A DNA stretch of 64,000 nt from Anabaena sp. UHCC 0204 (GCF_009711975.1 NZ_VIKW01000006.1:29611-93610); one strand, 5' to 3'; positions 35,012 through 43,923 are shown, numbered from the stretch's first letter. Made by a program: numbers and translations. Notes: generated by a model not told the origin, from the letters alone.

Positions 35012-35380
35012 TAAACAGCGATCGCACCCCTTCAACACCCCAAAAGCGATCGCACTCCCTCCAACCCCCCAAAAGCGAACTGACAAGTCAGCGCTTGCGC
35101 TATCGCACCCCCTCAACTTCCCAACAGCGATCGCACCCCCTCAACTCCCCAAAAGCGAACTGACAAGTCAGCGCTTGCGCTATCGCACCCCCTCAACTTC
35201 CCAACAGCGATCGCACCCCCTCAACTCCCCAACATCTTTTTTAACGAACCACAGAGACACAGAGAACACAGAGTAAGAGCGATCGCACCCTTCAACTTAC
35301 CCAAAAAGCGATCGCACCCTTCAACCCCCCAAACAGCGATCGCACCCCCTCAACTCCCCAAAAGCGATTATTCATCTTTA
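35012..35380. repeat. HIP1 tandem array with double-hairpins D and E
   Basis: Seven GCGATCGC octamers, several at 28-bp spacing and each followed by ACCCC(C)TCAAC(T)CCCC-type sequence, plus two copies of the 35-bp element (35074-35108 and 35154-35188). A near-identical 80-bp unit is repeated in tandem. An AACGAACCACAGAGACACAG segment lies at about 35243. No gene is present. Confidence 0.9.
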
Positions 35381-35439
35381 TTAAACTGGTACGTCTGATT
35401 CCCCCTGCGGTAAAATATCCTTAGTTCAAGGAATTGGCT

Positions 35440-35640
35440 ATGAAAATAAAAGCAATTATTTGGGAAGAAGACGGTGTCTGGTGTGGTTCTGTACCAGCTT
35501 TACCAGGATGTCATACCTGGGGTGAAAGCTACGAACATTTATTAGAAATGTTGAAAGATGCTGTTCAAGGTTGGTTAGAAGTTGCTAGTCAGCAAGAAGA
35601 AGTTGAACCACAAAAACAGTTGATTGAGTTATCTTTATGA
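35440..35640 (+). CDS. hicB: HicB-family antitoxin
   Basis: A 66-residue HicB antitoxin from ATG 35440, which has an AAGGA ribosome-binding site, rather than the TTG at 35434. The degenerate RNase-H-like fold is visible in IKAIIWEEDGVWCGSVPALPGCHTWG and the LKDAVQGWLE helix. There is no extra C-terminal DNA-binding domain. It overlaps hicA by 4 bp. The order is hicB first, the reverse of E. coli but usual in cyanobacteria. Confidence 0.92.
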   Translation: MKIKAIIWEEDGVWCGSVPALPGCHTWGESYEHLLEMLKDAVQGWLEVASQQEEVEPQKQLIELSL

Positions 35641-35846
35641 AATCGGTTTCTGGTAAGTCTCTGTGTAAGATTGTTGAACGCTATGGATGGAATCTAAAAA
35701 GGATTACAGGTAGTCATCATATCTATGTTAAGGAAGGTATGAGTGTGATTCTTTCTATACCTGTTCATGGTAATCGTGATTTACCTACTGGTACACTCAG
35801 AAGTATTTTGAAAGATGCTAGTTTGACTGAGGAAGATTTAGATTAA
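35637..35846 (+). CDS. hicA: HicA-family mRNA interferase toxin
   Basis: A 69-residue HicA toxin with the dsRNA-binding-like fold and the catalytic histidine in ITGSHHIYVK. The ending VHGNRDLPTGTLRSILKDASLTEEDL is standard. It is coupled to hicB by the ATGA overlap. A HIP1 array begins a few bases after its stop codon. Confidence 0.93.
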   Translation: MKSVSGKSLCKIVERYGWNLKRITGSHHIYVKEGMSVILSIPVHGNRDLPTGTLRSILKDASLTEEDLD

Positions 35847-36240
35847 TTTCGCAGATCGCACCCCTTCAATTTCCCCAAACAGCGATCGCACCTCCTCAAC
35901 TCCCAAACAGCGATCGCATCCCCTCAACTCCCAAACAGCGATCGCACTTCCTCACTCCCCAAACAGCGATCGCACTCCCTTCAACTTCCCATCATCTTTT
36001 TTTAAACGAACCGCAGAGACGCAGAGAACGCAGAGAAAGAGCGATCGCACTCCTCAACTCCCAAACATCCTTTTTTAACGAACCACAGAGACACAGAGGA
36101 CACAGAGAAAAAGCGATCGCATCCCTTCACCCTACCAAACAGCGATCGCATCCCTTCCCCAACATCCTTTTTTAACGAATCACGAAGACACGAAGAGAGC
36201 GAAGGAAGAAGAGAAGAGAGCGATCGCTTTTTGAAAAACT
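35847..36240. repeat. HIP1 tandem array after hicA
   Basis: Eight GCGATCGC octamers. Those at 35882, 35910, 35938 and 35966 are spaced exactly 28 bp apart, separated by CCTCAACTCCCAAACA-type sequence. Three copies of the AACGAACC-(GA)-rich element (about 36003, 36076, 36174) alternate with them. No credible gene is present; the 86-codon minus-strand frame here is repeat sequence. Confidence 0.9.
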
Positions 36241-36378
36241 CTGAACAGCACTTTAAATTCATAACTGTCCATTTAGACTTTGATTTGGATATTATGTAAA
36301 TAATTTTTAATTATCAACAAGAAATGTACCAAAAAACCCTTACTTTTTCATATAATTAAGTGTTTATCAGGGAAAGTC

Positions 36379-37200
36379 ATGAATTCTGAATACTTCCGTA
36401 ACCTAATTCTCTCTCGTCTGGCTTCAAGCACAAATGCTTTATTGGTTTTTGGTTGTTTATTAGTAGGAATGTCTAACAAGGCAGAAGCAGCCTCTTTTAT
36501 ATATTGGCCTGTACCAAGTAATACTGGTGTAGAGTGTGGCTATGGATGTTACGATGGACACGTTGGTATTGATATTGGTGTTAATACAGATAATACAACA
36601 CCAATCTATGCAGCGGCTGATGGTGTAGTTATTAATCTTGATAATAATGAGCCATTTGGGAATCAAAGGGTAATTAATCCAGCAAATGGAAACTATGTCA
36701 AGCTCAGACATGATATAAATGGTGAGATATTTTACACTTGGTATTTGCACTTAACAAGTGACGTTAAAGTTGCAATTAATGACTCCATAAGCGTTGGTCA
36801 GCTATTAGGATACGGTTCAAATTCTGGCTACACTTGTGGTAATCAAACCGTTTCAACCGGTGGATGCTTAGGTTATCCAGGAGCTTATTCTCACTTGCAT
36901 TTTCAAGTTTCAACTTCTTGTGGCACAAATGCTTGCTCTAAAAATCCATTTGAACAAGGATGGTGGGTTAAAGACAGTGGGGGTAAAATCATCAATGCCA
37001 CAGATGCTAAAAACTATATTAAGACTTATCCAATAATCTCGTGGTCTAGTGAAGATTTATCTAATGGTAATAGTCAATCCTTTACAGATCCTGAAACATA
37101 TAATTCAAATAGTACCTCTGTTCCTGAACCGTCATCAGTTTTAGGTCTATTTTCACTAGCTGTTGCTGGTGTACTAGTAAAATTTAGAAAGAAAAACTAG
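36379..37200 (+). CDS. M23 peptidase-like protein with PEP-CTERM anchor
   Basis: A 273-residue exported protein. The N-terminus is a signal peptide (NALLVFGCLLVGMSNKAEA-AS). An LytM/M23 domain (about 38-215) shows GHVGIDIG, with the zinc histidine and aspartate, and HLHFQVS with the distal HxH. The C-terminus has the PEP-CTERM signature VPEPSSVLGLFSLAVAGVLVKFRKKN (motif, membrane span, basic end). It may trim or bind peptidoglycan at the surface. It lies alone between the toxin-antitoxin island and the pnt operon. Confidence 0.9.
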   Translation: MNSEYFRNLILSRLASSTNALLVFGCLLVGMSNKAEAASFIYWPVPSNTGVECGYGCYDGHVGIDIGVNTDNTTPIYAAADGVVINLDNNEPFGNQRVINPANGNYVKLRHDINGEIFYTWYLHLTSDVKVAINDSISVGQLLGYGSNSGYTCGNQTVSTGGCLGYPGAYSHLHFQVSTSCGTNACSKNPFEQGWWVKDSGGKIINATDAKNYIKTYPIISWSSEDLSNGNSQSFTDPETYNSNSTSVPEPSSVLGLFSLAVAGVLVKFRKKN

Positions 37201-37289
37201 GTTATTAACTTCTGATTCAAACAAATACATTTTTGCTTGCAAAAAACCAGCAAGGGCATAATAATATGCCCCTACCCCCTAAAATTAAC

Positions 37290-38693
37290 CTAAAGTTGCT
37301 TCACCTCACTAACCAACTTAGCCACCATATCCTTAGCACTACCAAACAACATCGTCGTTTTAGCCTTATAAAACAACTCATTATCAACACCAGCAAAACC
37401 AGCACTCATGCCGCGTTTAATCACAATAGTTTGCTTTGCGCGATCAACCTCCAAAATCGGCATCCCATAAATAGGACTATTCTTATCACTACGCGCCGCC
37501 GGATTGACCACATCATTAGCACCAATCACCAACGCCACATCAGCCTGTTCAAACTGGGGATTAATATCCTCCATATCATACAACTGCGTATAAGCCACAT
37601 TAGCTTCCGCCAATAAAACATTCATGTGTCCCGGCATTCTACCCGCAACCGGATGTATCGCATATTTCACATCCACACCCATGCGTTCTAGTTGATCTGC
37701 CAACTCCCGGACGCTATGCTGTGCTTGAGCAACCGCCATACCGTAACCTGGGACAATTACCACAGAACGAGCATATCCCAACATCATCGCCCCTTCTTCA
37801 GCATCAATACTGCGAACGGGTTGACTACTTGCACCACCACTAGCCGTAGCAGCAGCAGTAGAAACTGAACCAAAAGCACTAAATAAGACACTGAACAAAG
37901 AACGGTTCATAGCCTTACACATAATTTCTGTAAGGATTAAACCAGAAGCGCCCACCAAAGCACCGGCGATGATTAACATATTGTTCATCACCACAAAACC
38001 CGCAGCCGCCGCAGCTACACCTGATAAAGAGTTTAACAGCGAAATAACAACGGGCATATCACCGCCACCAATAGGCAGTACAAACATCACACCCAACACC
38101 AAGGAAACAGCCACCACTCCCAAAAATACGGGGAGGCTATCTGGTGTAATGATTAAATAGGCACTTCCAGCTAAATAAGAACCCAACAGCAAGAGGTTAA
38201 AAGGTTGCTGCAAAGGAAAGGTAATTGGTGTACCGCTGATTAAACCTTGTAATTTGGCAAAAGCCAGAAAACTACCTGTTAAAGTCACACCACCGATTAA
38301 CACATCCAATAACATGGAAATGTTGACATCGAGGGGGATAGGTTGAGAAGCATCTAATAACCGCCAAAATTCAGCAACAGCGATAAGTGCGGAAGAAGCA
38401 CCACCCAAACCGTTGAGTAAACCCACCATTTGGGGCATATCAGTCATCTGCACTTTGTAAGCTGCGATCGCTCCAATAATAGAACCAATCACCAAGCCTA
38501 TCAATATCATCTCGTAATTTAATACGTGCTGATCTAATAAAGTGGCAACAACAGCTAACAACATCCCCACCGCAGCCACAAGATTACCGTTTCTAGCTGT
38601 AGCGGGAGAACCGAGTTTTTTCAAACCGAGAATAAATAATGATGCAGCGACTAAATAAGTTAGCTGAATCCCAGTTGGTAAAAAGTCGCTCAT
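37290..38693 (-). CDS. pntB: NAD(P) transhydrogenase subunit beta
   Basis: A 467-residue membrane subunit that exchanges hydride between NADH and NADP+ coupled to proton movement. It has about nine hydrophobic spans and the C-terminal NADP-binding domain III: VIVPGYGMAVAQAQ, PVAGRMPGHMNVLLAEA, VIGANDVVNPAAR and GMSAGFAGVDNELFY. Its start overlaps the pntA2 stop by 4 bp. Last gene of the pntA1-pntA2-pntB operon. Confidence 0.97.
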   Translation of the reverse strand: MSDFLPTGIQLTYLVAASLFILGLKKLGSPATARNGNLVAAVGMLLAVVATLLDQHVLNYEMILIGLVIGSIIGAIAAYKVQMTDMPQMVGLLNGLGGASSALIAVAEFWRLLDASQPIPLDVNISMLLDVLIGGVTLTGSFLAFAKLQGLISGTPITFPLQQPFNLLLLGSYLAGSAYLIITPDSLPVFLGVVAVSLVLGVMFVLPIGGGDMPVVISLLNSLSGVAAAAAGFVVMNNMLIIAGALVGASGLILTEIMCKAMNRSLFSVLFSAFGSVSTAAATASGGASSQPVRSIDAEEGAMMLGYARSVVIVPGYGMAVAQAQHSVRELADQLERMGVDVKYAIHPVAGRMPGHMNVLLAEANVAYTQLYDMEDINPQFEQADVALVIGANDVVNPAARSDKNSPIYGMPILEVDRAKQTIVIKRGMSAGFAGVDNELFYKAKTTMLFGSAKDMVAKLVSEVKQL

Positions 38694-38983
38694 GCTTTAA
38701 CTTCCTTCTTTTTAAACATTTGCAGCATTCTGTCAGTTACTAAAAAACCACCGACAACGTTAACCATTGCCAATATCACCGCAATTAAGCCGAGAATTAC
38801 CGATAAATTGCTGTTTCTTTCCCCCGCAGCCAGGATTGCACCAATTACGGAAATCCCGGAAATGGCGTTTGAACCCGACATTAAAGGAGTGTGAAGAGTA
38901 GGGGGAACTTTGTTAATCACCTCAAAGCCGATGAAAGAGGCTAAAACGAGTACGAATAAGGCTGGAAGTAATGCTTGTGTCAT
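38690..38983 (-). CDS. pntA2: NAD(P) transhydrogenase subunit alpha part 2
   Basis: A membrane subunit of 97 residues from ATG 38983 (MTQALLPALF). A longer in-frame reading from 39025 would add 14 residues encoded by dispersed repeat DNA and is less likely. Three spans include FIGFEVINKVPPTLHTPLMSGSNAISGI, the hallmark of this subunit. It overlaps pntB by 4 bp. Confidence 0.95.
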   Translation of the reverse strand: MTQALLPALFVLVLASFIGFEVINKVPPTLHTPLMSGSNAISGISVIGAILAAGERNSNLSVILGLIAVILAMVNVVGGFLVTDRMLQMFKKKEVKA

Positions 38984-39003
38984 GTGATTTTTGGATTTAA
39001 GAA

Positions 39004-39110
39004 TAAGGCTCACGCAAAGGCGCAAAGGAAAGAAAGATAGGACTTACGCAAGAACTCTCTTAAACTCTTCTTCCTTCGTGTTCTTCGCTCCTTCGTGGTT
39101 CATTCAATCT
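39004..39110. repeat. Dispersed repeats in the pntA1-pntA2 gap
   Basis: A GCTCACGCAAAGGCGCAAAG segment (also at 62630-62660) and a partial copy of the TIR-type element (AGGACTTACGCA at 39039, TTCCTTCGTG to CCTTCGTGGTTC at about 39068-39102) fill the gap within the pnt operon. Confidence 0.75.
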
Positions 39111-39118
39111 ATGTTGAA

Positions 39119-40273
39119 TTACACCGCTACTGTCTGCAAAGCGTCTTTTACTCGTTGGTTTCTAATTTCTCCACCATGAGTAACACAAGCAGCATCAACG
39201 ATATCGTCACCAAAGTTGATTTCTAAGGCTTTATCCTTAATCAACAGTTGCATTAATGAAGTGACATTTTTTGCATACAGTTGGCTGGCGTGTACTGGCA
39301 TTGATGAGGGTAAATTAATTGGTCCGATAATGGTGACACCGTTCCAAATAATATCTTTACCTGCTTCAGTACAGGCGCAGTTTCCACCTTGTTCTGCGGC
39401 TAAATCTACTATGACTGAACCGGGTTTCATCTGCGCTACCATTTCTTCTGTCACCAGTCTGGGGGCTTGTCTTCCTGGTACTTGGGCAGTAGTAATTACA
39501 ACATCGGAGTTTTTGACGTGGCTGGCTACTAGTTCTTGGGTACGCTTTTTACTGTCTTCAGAGATTTCTTTGGCGTAACCACCCGCAGCAACGGTTTCTT
39601 CTTCGAGTTTGACTTCGACGAATTTCGCGCCTAAGCTTTGGACTTCTTCTTTAACGGCTGGGCGGATGTCAAAGGCTTCTACTACTGCTCCTAGCCTTCT
39701 AGCAGTGGCGATCGCTTGCAATCCTGCCACACCTGCTCCCATAATAAATACTTTGGCGGGAGGAATTGTCCCCGCAGCGGTGGTTAACATCGGGAAATAT
39801 TTCGGTAATGCTGCCGCTGCAATTAATACCGCTTTATATCCAGCTAGTGAAGCTTGGGAGGATAAAGCATCCATGCTTTGCGCCCTGGTGGTACGGGGGA
39901 TTAATTCCATACTCAAAGCTGTAATTTGCCGATTTGCCAATTGTTGAGCGACTACGGGATTACCTAAGGGATTGAGGAAGCTAATTAATACAGATCCTGA
40001 TTTGAGTAAATCAATTTCTGATTGTCCATCTTCTCTAGTTTGCGGTGGGCTAACTTTGAGCAAAACATCTGCTTCTCCCCATAATTGAGCAGTGTCGCTG
40101 ATAATTTTAGCCCCTGCTGCTTCATAATCACTATCGCTGAAAAATGCTTTTTCTCCCGCACCCGCTTCTATAAAAACCTCTAAGCCTTGTTTGACTAATC
40201 TGGCTACGGTGTCGGGAATTAAGGCTACACGCCGTTCACAAACTTCTATTTCTTTAGCTACTGCTATTTTCAT
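39119..40273 (-). CDS. pntA1: NAD(P) transhydrogenase subunit alpha part 1
   Basis: A 384-residue soluble NAD(H)-binding subunit of the alanine dehydrogenase/PntA fold. Visible are MKIAVAKEIEVCERRVALIPDTV, the PRTTRAQSMDALSSQASLAGYKAVL segment with the domain-I loop, the Rossmann motif GAGVAGLQAIATARRLGA, and VITTAQVPGRQAPRLV. First gene of the operon; it is separated from pntA2 by about 135 bp of repeat DNA. Confidence 0.97.
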   Translation of the reverse strand: MKIAVAKEIEVCERRVALIPDTVARLVKQGLEVFIEAGAGEKAFFSDSDYEAAGAKIISDTAQLWGEADVLLKVSPPQTREDGQSEIDLLKSGSVLISFLNPLGNPVVAQQLANRQITALSMELIPRTTRAQSMDALSSQASLAGYKAVLIAAAALPKYFPMLTTAAGTIPPAKVFIMGAGVAGLQAIATARRLGAVVEAFDIRPAVKEEVQSLGAKFVEVKLEEETVAAGGYAKEISEDSKKRTQELVASHVKNSDVVITTAQVPGRQAPRLVTEEMVAQMKPGSVIVDLAAEQGGNCACTEAGKDIIWNGVTIIGPINLPSSMPVHASQLYAKNVTSLMQLLIKDKALEINFGDDIVDAACVTHGGEIRNQRVKDALQTVAV

Positions 40274-40791
40274 GAAATCTCCTGGAAATAAATACTTAAC
40301 ATCACCCGTTAACTATTAATACTTTCTATGTCAACTTAGTATCATCAAGCTGATGGGATGATCAACCATGAATTACCCTTGTAGATAGAATTTTCAACTT
40401 TTGTTTTTACAATCTTCGTTTTCTAATCACAACCTCAACTTGACGGTATGCAGATATCATCTTGACAAAATAGCTACAGCTAAAATTAGATATTGCACAT
40501 CCTATGCCGATCCCCATATTTTGTATATTATTCTTCAGATTATTTTATATTTTAAAAAAATCTCAGTCTTTGTGAAATTCACTCCAGAATTAGCAACAAA
40601 AATTATCTTTTGGGTAATATAATTAACAACATTTACTATAAATAACCATAATTTGACTAGATGAATGGAGTTTTTCGGAAAATGGCACTTTTACTTCTAA
40701 CTTCCGTCTATTGTCAAGCATATAGTAGTAAAGTTTAGTTACAAATACTAACGCTAAGTTACAAAACTATCAACTAAAGGAAACTTAATTT
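40274..40791. other. Intergenic region, no gene recognised
   Basis: About 520 bp of AT-rich DNA between the divergent pntA1 and DUF2808 genes. It must hold both promoters. A 73-codon frame at 40401-40622 lacks a ribosome-binding site and protein-like composition. GTTACAAATACTAACGCTAA near 40738-40757 contains a direct AGTTAC repeat. Confidence 0.4.
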
Positions 40792-41301
40792 ATGAAACGT
40801 GTACTTTCTAGTTTGGCCATGACAGGCTGTTTACTAACTGCTTTCCCCGCTCTTACTTGGGCCGGTGGACAGGGATTTACCCTCTTTAGCGGAGTGAGAA
40901 CTGAAAACCGCCTCCCCTTTAGCTTAGACTTTAATGGACAAGCTAACGCTACAGACCGTTACAGACTCAAAATTCCTCGTGGAAAGATGCAATTGGCAGT
41001 AGCTCAATTTGCGATCAGCTATCCTAATTATTACGATGGTAGCTTTGATACCAAAAAAGTAGAAATCAGAGTTAAGGGCAAAAGTTTACCTGTATCAGAA
41101 GTTAAATGGGATAAAGAAGCCCGTGTACTAGAAATTTTTCCCGAAGAACCTGTTCCCGCAGGACAAGAGGTAACATTAGTCTTATCTAACGTTCTGAACC
41201 CAGCTTTTGGTGGAATGTACAATTTTAGATGTCTGGTTCTTTCACCTGGTGATGTCCCCATTCTCCGTCCATTAGGTTATTGGATTTTGAGCATTAATTA
41301 A
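40792..41301 (+). CDS. DUF2808 exported protein
   Basis: A 169-residue secreted protein found mainly in cyanobacteria. A signal peptide (VLSSLAMTGCLLTAFPALTWA-GG) precedes the mature domain: YRLKIPRGKMQLAVAQFAISYPNYYDG, KKVEIRVKGKSLPVSEVKWD, and the ending VLSNVLNPAFGGMYNFRC and YWILSIN. A GGAAACTTAA leader precedes the ATG. Function is unknown. Confidence 0.88.
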   Translation: MKRVLSSLAMTGCLLTAFPALTWAGGQGFTLFSGVRTENRLPFSLDFNGQANATDRYRLKIPRGKMQLAVAQFAISYPNYYDGSFDTKKVEIRVKGKSLPVSEVKWDKEARVLEIFPEEPVPAGQEVTLVLSNVLNPAFGGMYNFRCLVLSPGDVPILRPLGYWILSIN

Positions 41302-41328
41302 TCTAGGGAATAGAATTTAAGCTAGTTT

Positions 41329-41441
41329 AGGACTTACGCAAAATATCTCTGAAACCTTCTTTTCTTCGTGTCCTTCGTTCCTATGCCTTCGGCACGCTTC
41401 GCGAACGTGGTTCGTTCTTTCGTGACTTGTGCGTAAGTCCT
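41329..41441. repeat. TIR-bearing dispersed element, copy 2 (best ends)
   Basis: 113 bp bounded by perfect 12-bp terminal inverted repeats, AGGACTTACGCA and TGCGTAAGTCCT. The interior has TTCTTCGTGTCCTTCGTTCC, a GCCTTCGGCACGCTTCGCGAACG segment and repeated TTCGT. No coding capacity. Confidence 0.85.
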
Positions 41442-41563
41442 GTAGTTATCAACCTCCCTAAATTGCTGGAACTACTTTATGCTGAAGCTGAATATTATCG
41501 CCTGTAAAGTGATAAGATAGCAGATTGTGACTTTTTATGAAAATCGCCTAAAAGGAGAAAGGT

Positions 41564-41698
41564 ATGAAAAGAACCCTGGGAGGAACTTGTCGGAAGCGGA
41601 AAAGAACATCTGGATTTCGTGCCAGAATGCGGACACCAGACGGTAGAAACGTCATTACTGCTAGAAGAAAAAAAGGACGGCATCGTTTGAGCGTGTAG
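41564..41698 (+). CDS. rpmH: 50S ribosomal protein L34
   Basis: A 44-residue ribosomal protein, too short for many gene finders: [20 protein letters not shown], then [19 protein letters not shown] and HRLSV. A strong AAAGGAGAAAGG ribosome-binding site precedes the ATG. It is followed by rnpA, the universal bacterial order. Confidence 0.97.
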   Translation: MKRTLGGTCRKRKRTSGFRARMRTPDGRNVITARRKKGRHRLSV

Positions 41699-41724
41699 GG
41701 TAAATTCAGCGATTAATTACAGTT

Positions 41725-42114
41725 GTGGCTTTACCAAAAGCATATCGACTTAAATCCCGCCAGGATTTTCAGGCAGTTTTCCGGGAAGGAATTCGGCGAC
41801 AGAGTTCTCATTTCACATTGAGAGCTTTAAAACCTGCTTTTTCCACAGAACCTTCTTTGGATACTGCCCCCCTTGCTACAAAAATTGGTATTTCCATTAG
41901 TACAAAAGTCAGTAAACGCGCCGTAGTTCGCAATAAAATTAAAAGGCAAATTACAGCCGCATTACATCAGTTGTTGCCAGAATTAGTCCCAGGATGGCGA
42001 TTAGTGTTAATTGTGAAACCAACAACCATAGAATCTGCGTGCGGAAGTCATAAATTTCTGCAAGAATTAGAGCAGTTGTTGGCACAAACTGAGGTATTAA
42101 ATGGGCATTCGTGA
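41725..42114 (+). CDS. rnpA: Ribonuclease P protein component
   Basis: A 129-residue protein subunit of RNase P, which matures the 5' ends of tRNAs. It starts at GTG 41725 (ALPKAYRLKSRQDFQAVFREG), with the signature KVSKRAVVRNKIKRQI at about residues 69-84. It lies 26 bp after rpmH and overlaps the next gene by 14 bp, so the cluster is cotranscribed. Confidence 0.96.
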   Translation: MALPKAYRLKSRQDFQAVFREGIRRQSSHFTLRALKPAFSTEPSLDTAPLATKIGISISTKVSKRAVVRNKIKRQITAALHQLLPELVPGWRLVLIVKPTTIESACGSHKFLQELEQLLAQTEVLNGHS

Positions 42115-42487
42115 AGAAGTCTATTATGAAGGTGGCCCTCACATTGGGGATTTAATTCTCAATTTGCTGATTGGGTTAACAGTGGTGGGGATACCATTAG
42201 CTGTTGGAGCAATTGTTAGGGCTATATGGCTACGCTTCCGGATCACAGATCGGCGGGTTTGTGTAACTGGGGGTTGGATGGGACGCGATCGCTATGATGT
42301 CATTTATTCAGAAATCGTGAAAGTTGTCAAAGTTCCCCGTGGTATTGGCCTCTGGGGCGACATGGCCATCACCCTCAAAAATGGAACGCTCATAGAAATG
42401 CGGGCTATTCCTAATTTCCGGGAAGTCTATGACTACATTAATGAAAAAGTCGCTGCTAAAAATCCCCAATATAGCAGTGCTAAATAA
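42101..42487 (+). CDS. PH-domain (bacterial bPH type) membrane protein
   Basis: A 128-residue protein with two hydrophobic spans (about 15-45, LILNLLIGLTVVGIPLAVGAI) followed by a small PH-like domain: RFRITDRRVCVTGGWMGRDRYDVIYSEIVKVV, WGDMAITLKNG and a closing helix. The gene sits between rnpA and yidC in cyanobacteria, overlapping rnpA here. Its role is unknown; membrane-protein biogenesis is suggested by context only. Confidence 0.88.
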   Translation: MGIREEVYYEGGPHIGDLILNLLIGLTVVGIPLAVGAIVRAIWLRFRITDRRVCVTGGWMGRDRYDVIYSEIVKVVKVPRGIGLWGDMAITLKNGTLIEMRAIPNFREVYDYINEKVAAKNPQYSSAK

Positions 42488-42775
42488 GTCAATTGTTCTG
42501 AGTTTTATAATTTTTTCTACTCAGCACAATTCCTAAAAGATGATTTTATCATTCACCTTTTGAGATAATGTGCGGCTATTCGTAGCTTCCCTAGCTTGTG
42601 GATAGTCGCCGCAATGCTTAACAAAAACCTCTACAATATAGAGCAAAAGCTTGGGATAGAACCACCTCCACCATAGCAAGGCAACTTTAACTATGATCAG
42701 AGGACAGGATCAACCAAGAATGCCACTCCTAAAAGGGGTGGAAGTGTCAAAGTACCGCAGGTTTAATTCAGAATA
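42488..42775 (+). other. yidC leader region with hairpin
   Basis: A 288-bp gap upstream of yidC in an otherwise compact cluster. A hairpin CCACTCC-TAAAA-GGGGTGG lies at 42723-42741, 34 bp before the yidC start. A second partly paired region is near 42573-42613. It might be a regulatory leader, but I recognise no known RNA family. Confidence 0.35.
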
Positions 42776-43921
42776 ATGGATTTTGGTATCGGGTTTCTCT
42801 CGAACAACGTGATGTTGCCAATCATAGACCTTTTCTATGGTTTTGTCCCTAGCTATGGATTGGCGATAGTAGCACTAACATTGATTATCCGCTTTGCACT
42901 CTATCCCCTGAGTGCTGGCTCTATTCGCAGTATGCGACGGATGCGAGTTGTGCAACCTCTGATGCAAAAGCGCATGGCAGAAGTCAAAGAACGCTTTAAA
43001 AACGATCCGCAAAAGCAACAAGAGGAAATGCTCAATGTTCAAAAGGAATTTGGTAATCCCTTAGCAGGATGTTTACCTTTGTTGTTGCAAATGCCAGTAT
43101 TACTAGCCCTATTTGCAACCTTGCGAGGTTCACCTTTTTCCGGTGTTAACTACTCTGTGAACCTAGAAGTATTCCCCTCTGAACAGATTGAACGCATTCA
43201 ACCCCAAGCTTTTGCTACTTCCCCGCAAAACATCTACATTGCTGATGGAGAACATACAAAAGTTACCGCTATCCTCCCTGCTGGTAACAAATTAGCGGTG
43301 GGAGAAAAGACGAAGATTCAATATCAAACCATAGAAGGGAAACCTTTTGATGCGCTTTTAGTAGAACATCCAGAAACCAAGTTAACACCAGAATGGAAAA
43401 TCACTAAAGGCGAAGAAAGAATCAAAATTGATGCCCAAGGCAATATAGAAGCCTTAGAGCCTGGAGAAGTAACCATTCAAGGGACAATTCCCGGACTAGC
43501 GGCAGACAAAGGATTTCTTTTTATTGATGCCTTGGGAAGAGTAGGTGCTATTGATCCCGATAACACAGTCCATTGGGATATTGTGGCGATGATCGTGTTC
43601 TTTGGTATCAGTCTCTATGTCAGTCAAATGCTTTCTGGGCAAAATTCCAGTGGCGGCAACCCTCAACAAGATACGGTAAATAAAATTACTCCTGTCATCT
43701 TTTCTGGGATGTTCTTATTCTTTCCCCTACCAGCAGGGGTATTAATGTATATGGTAATTGGTAATATTTTCCAAACCATACAAACCTATATTCTCTCCCG
43801 CGAACCTCTACCAGAAGAAATACAAAAAATCGTAGACTCACAGGAGAAAGAAGCGCAAACCGTAGATGTGAAAGCGTTGCCATTTGAACCCAAAAGTTCT
43901 AAGAAAAAGGCTACTGGTTGA
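42776..43921 (+). CDS. yidC: Membrane protein insertase YidC/Oxa1/Alb3 family
   Basis: A 381-residue insertase for thylakoid and plasma membrane proteins. The conserved first span region ([20 protein letters not shown], then [22 protein letters not shown]) includes the hydrophilic-groove arginine. [25 protein letters not shown] follows. An insertion of about 120 residues with Ig-like character (about 125-255) separates it from the last spans, as in other cyanobacterial forms. The C-terminus is basic. It overlaps the usual reading start region of jag by almost nothing (stop 43921, next ATG 43924). Confidence 0.95.
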   Translation: MDFGIGFLSNNVMLPIIDLFYGFVPSYGLAIVALTLIIRFALYPLSAGSIRSMRRMRVVQPLMQKRMAEVKERFKNDPQKQQEEMLNVQKEFGNPLAGCLPLLLQMPVLLALFATLRGSPFSGVNYSVNLEVFPSEQIERIQPQAFATSPQNIYIADGEHTKVTAILPAGNKLAVGEKTKIQYQTIEGKPFDALLVEHPETKLTPEWKITKGEERIKIDAQGNIEALEPGEVTIQGTIPGLAADKGFLFIDALGRVGAIDPDNTVHWDIVAMIVFFGISLYVSQMLSGQNSSGGNPQQDTVNKITPVIFSGMFLFFPLPAGVLMYMVIGNIFQTIQTYILSREPLPEEIQKIVDSQEKEAQTVDVKALPFEPKSSKKKATG

Positions 43922-43923
43922 TT

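Noticed and set aside
35012-36240. CRISPR array
   Set aside because: The regular 28-bp HIP1 units have no unique spacers: the sequence between octamers is itself repeated. No cas genes are nearby.
28807-36240. Integron with attC sites
   Set aside because: No integrase gene is in the window, and the 35-bp double-hairpin lacks the attC core site pattern. Only the organisation is comparable.
36002-36262. 86-codon minus-strand ORF with repeated SLWFVKKGC-like segments
   Set aside because: It is the translation of AACGAACC and HIP1 repeats; the internal similarity reflects DNA repeats.
37233-37616. 127-codon plus-strand ORF opposite pntB
   Set aside because: Antisense to the conserved end of pntB, with His/Thr/Ile-biased composition typical of shadow frames.
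40401-40622. 73-codon plus-strand ORF upstream of DUF2808
   Set aside because: TTG-type start without ribosome-binding site and no protein-like features.
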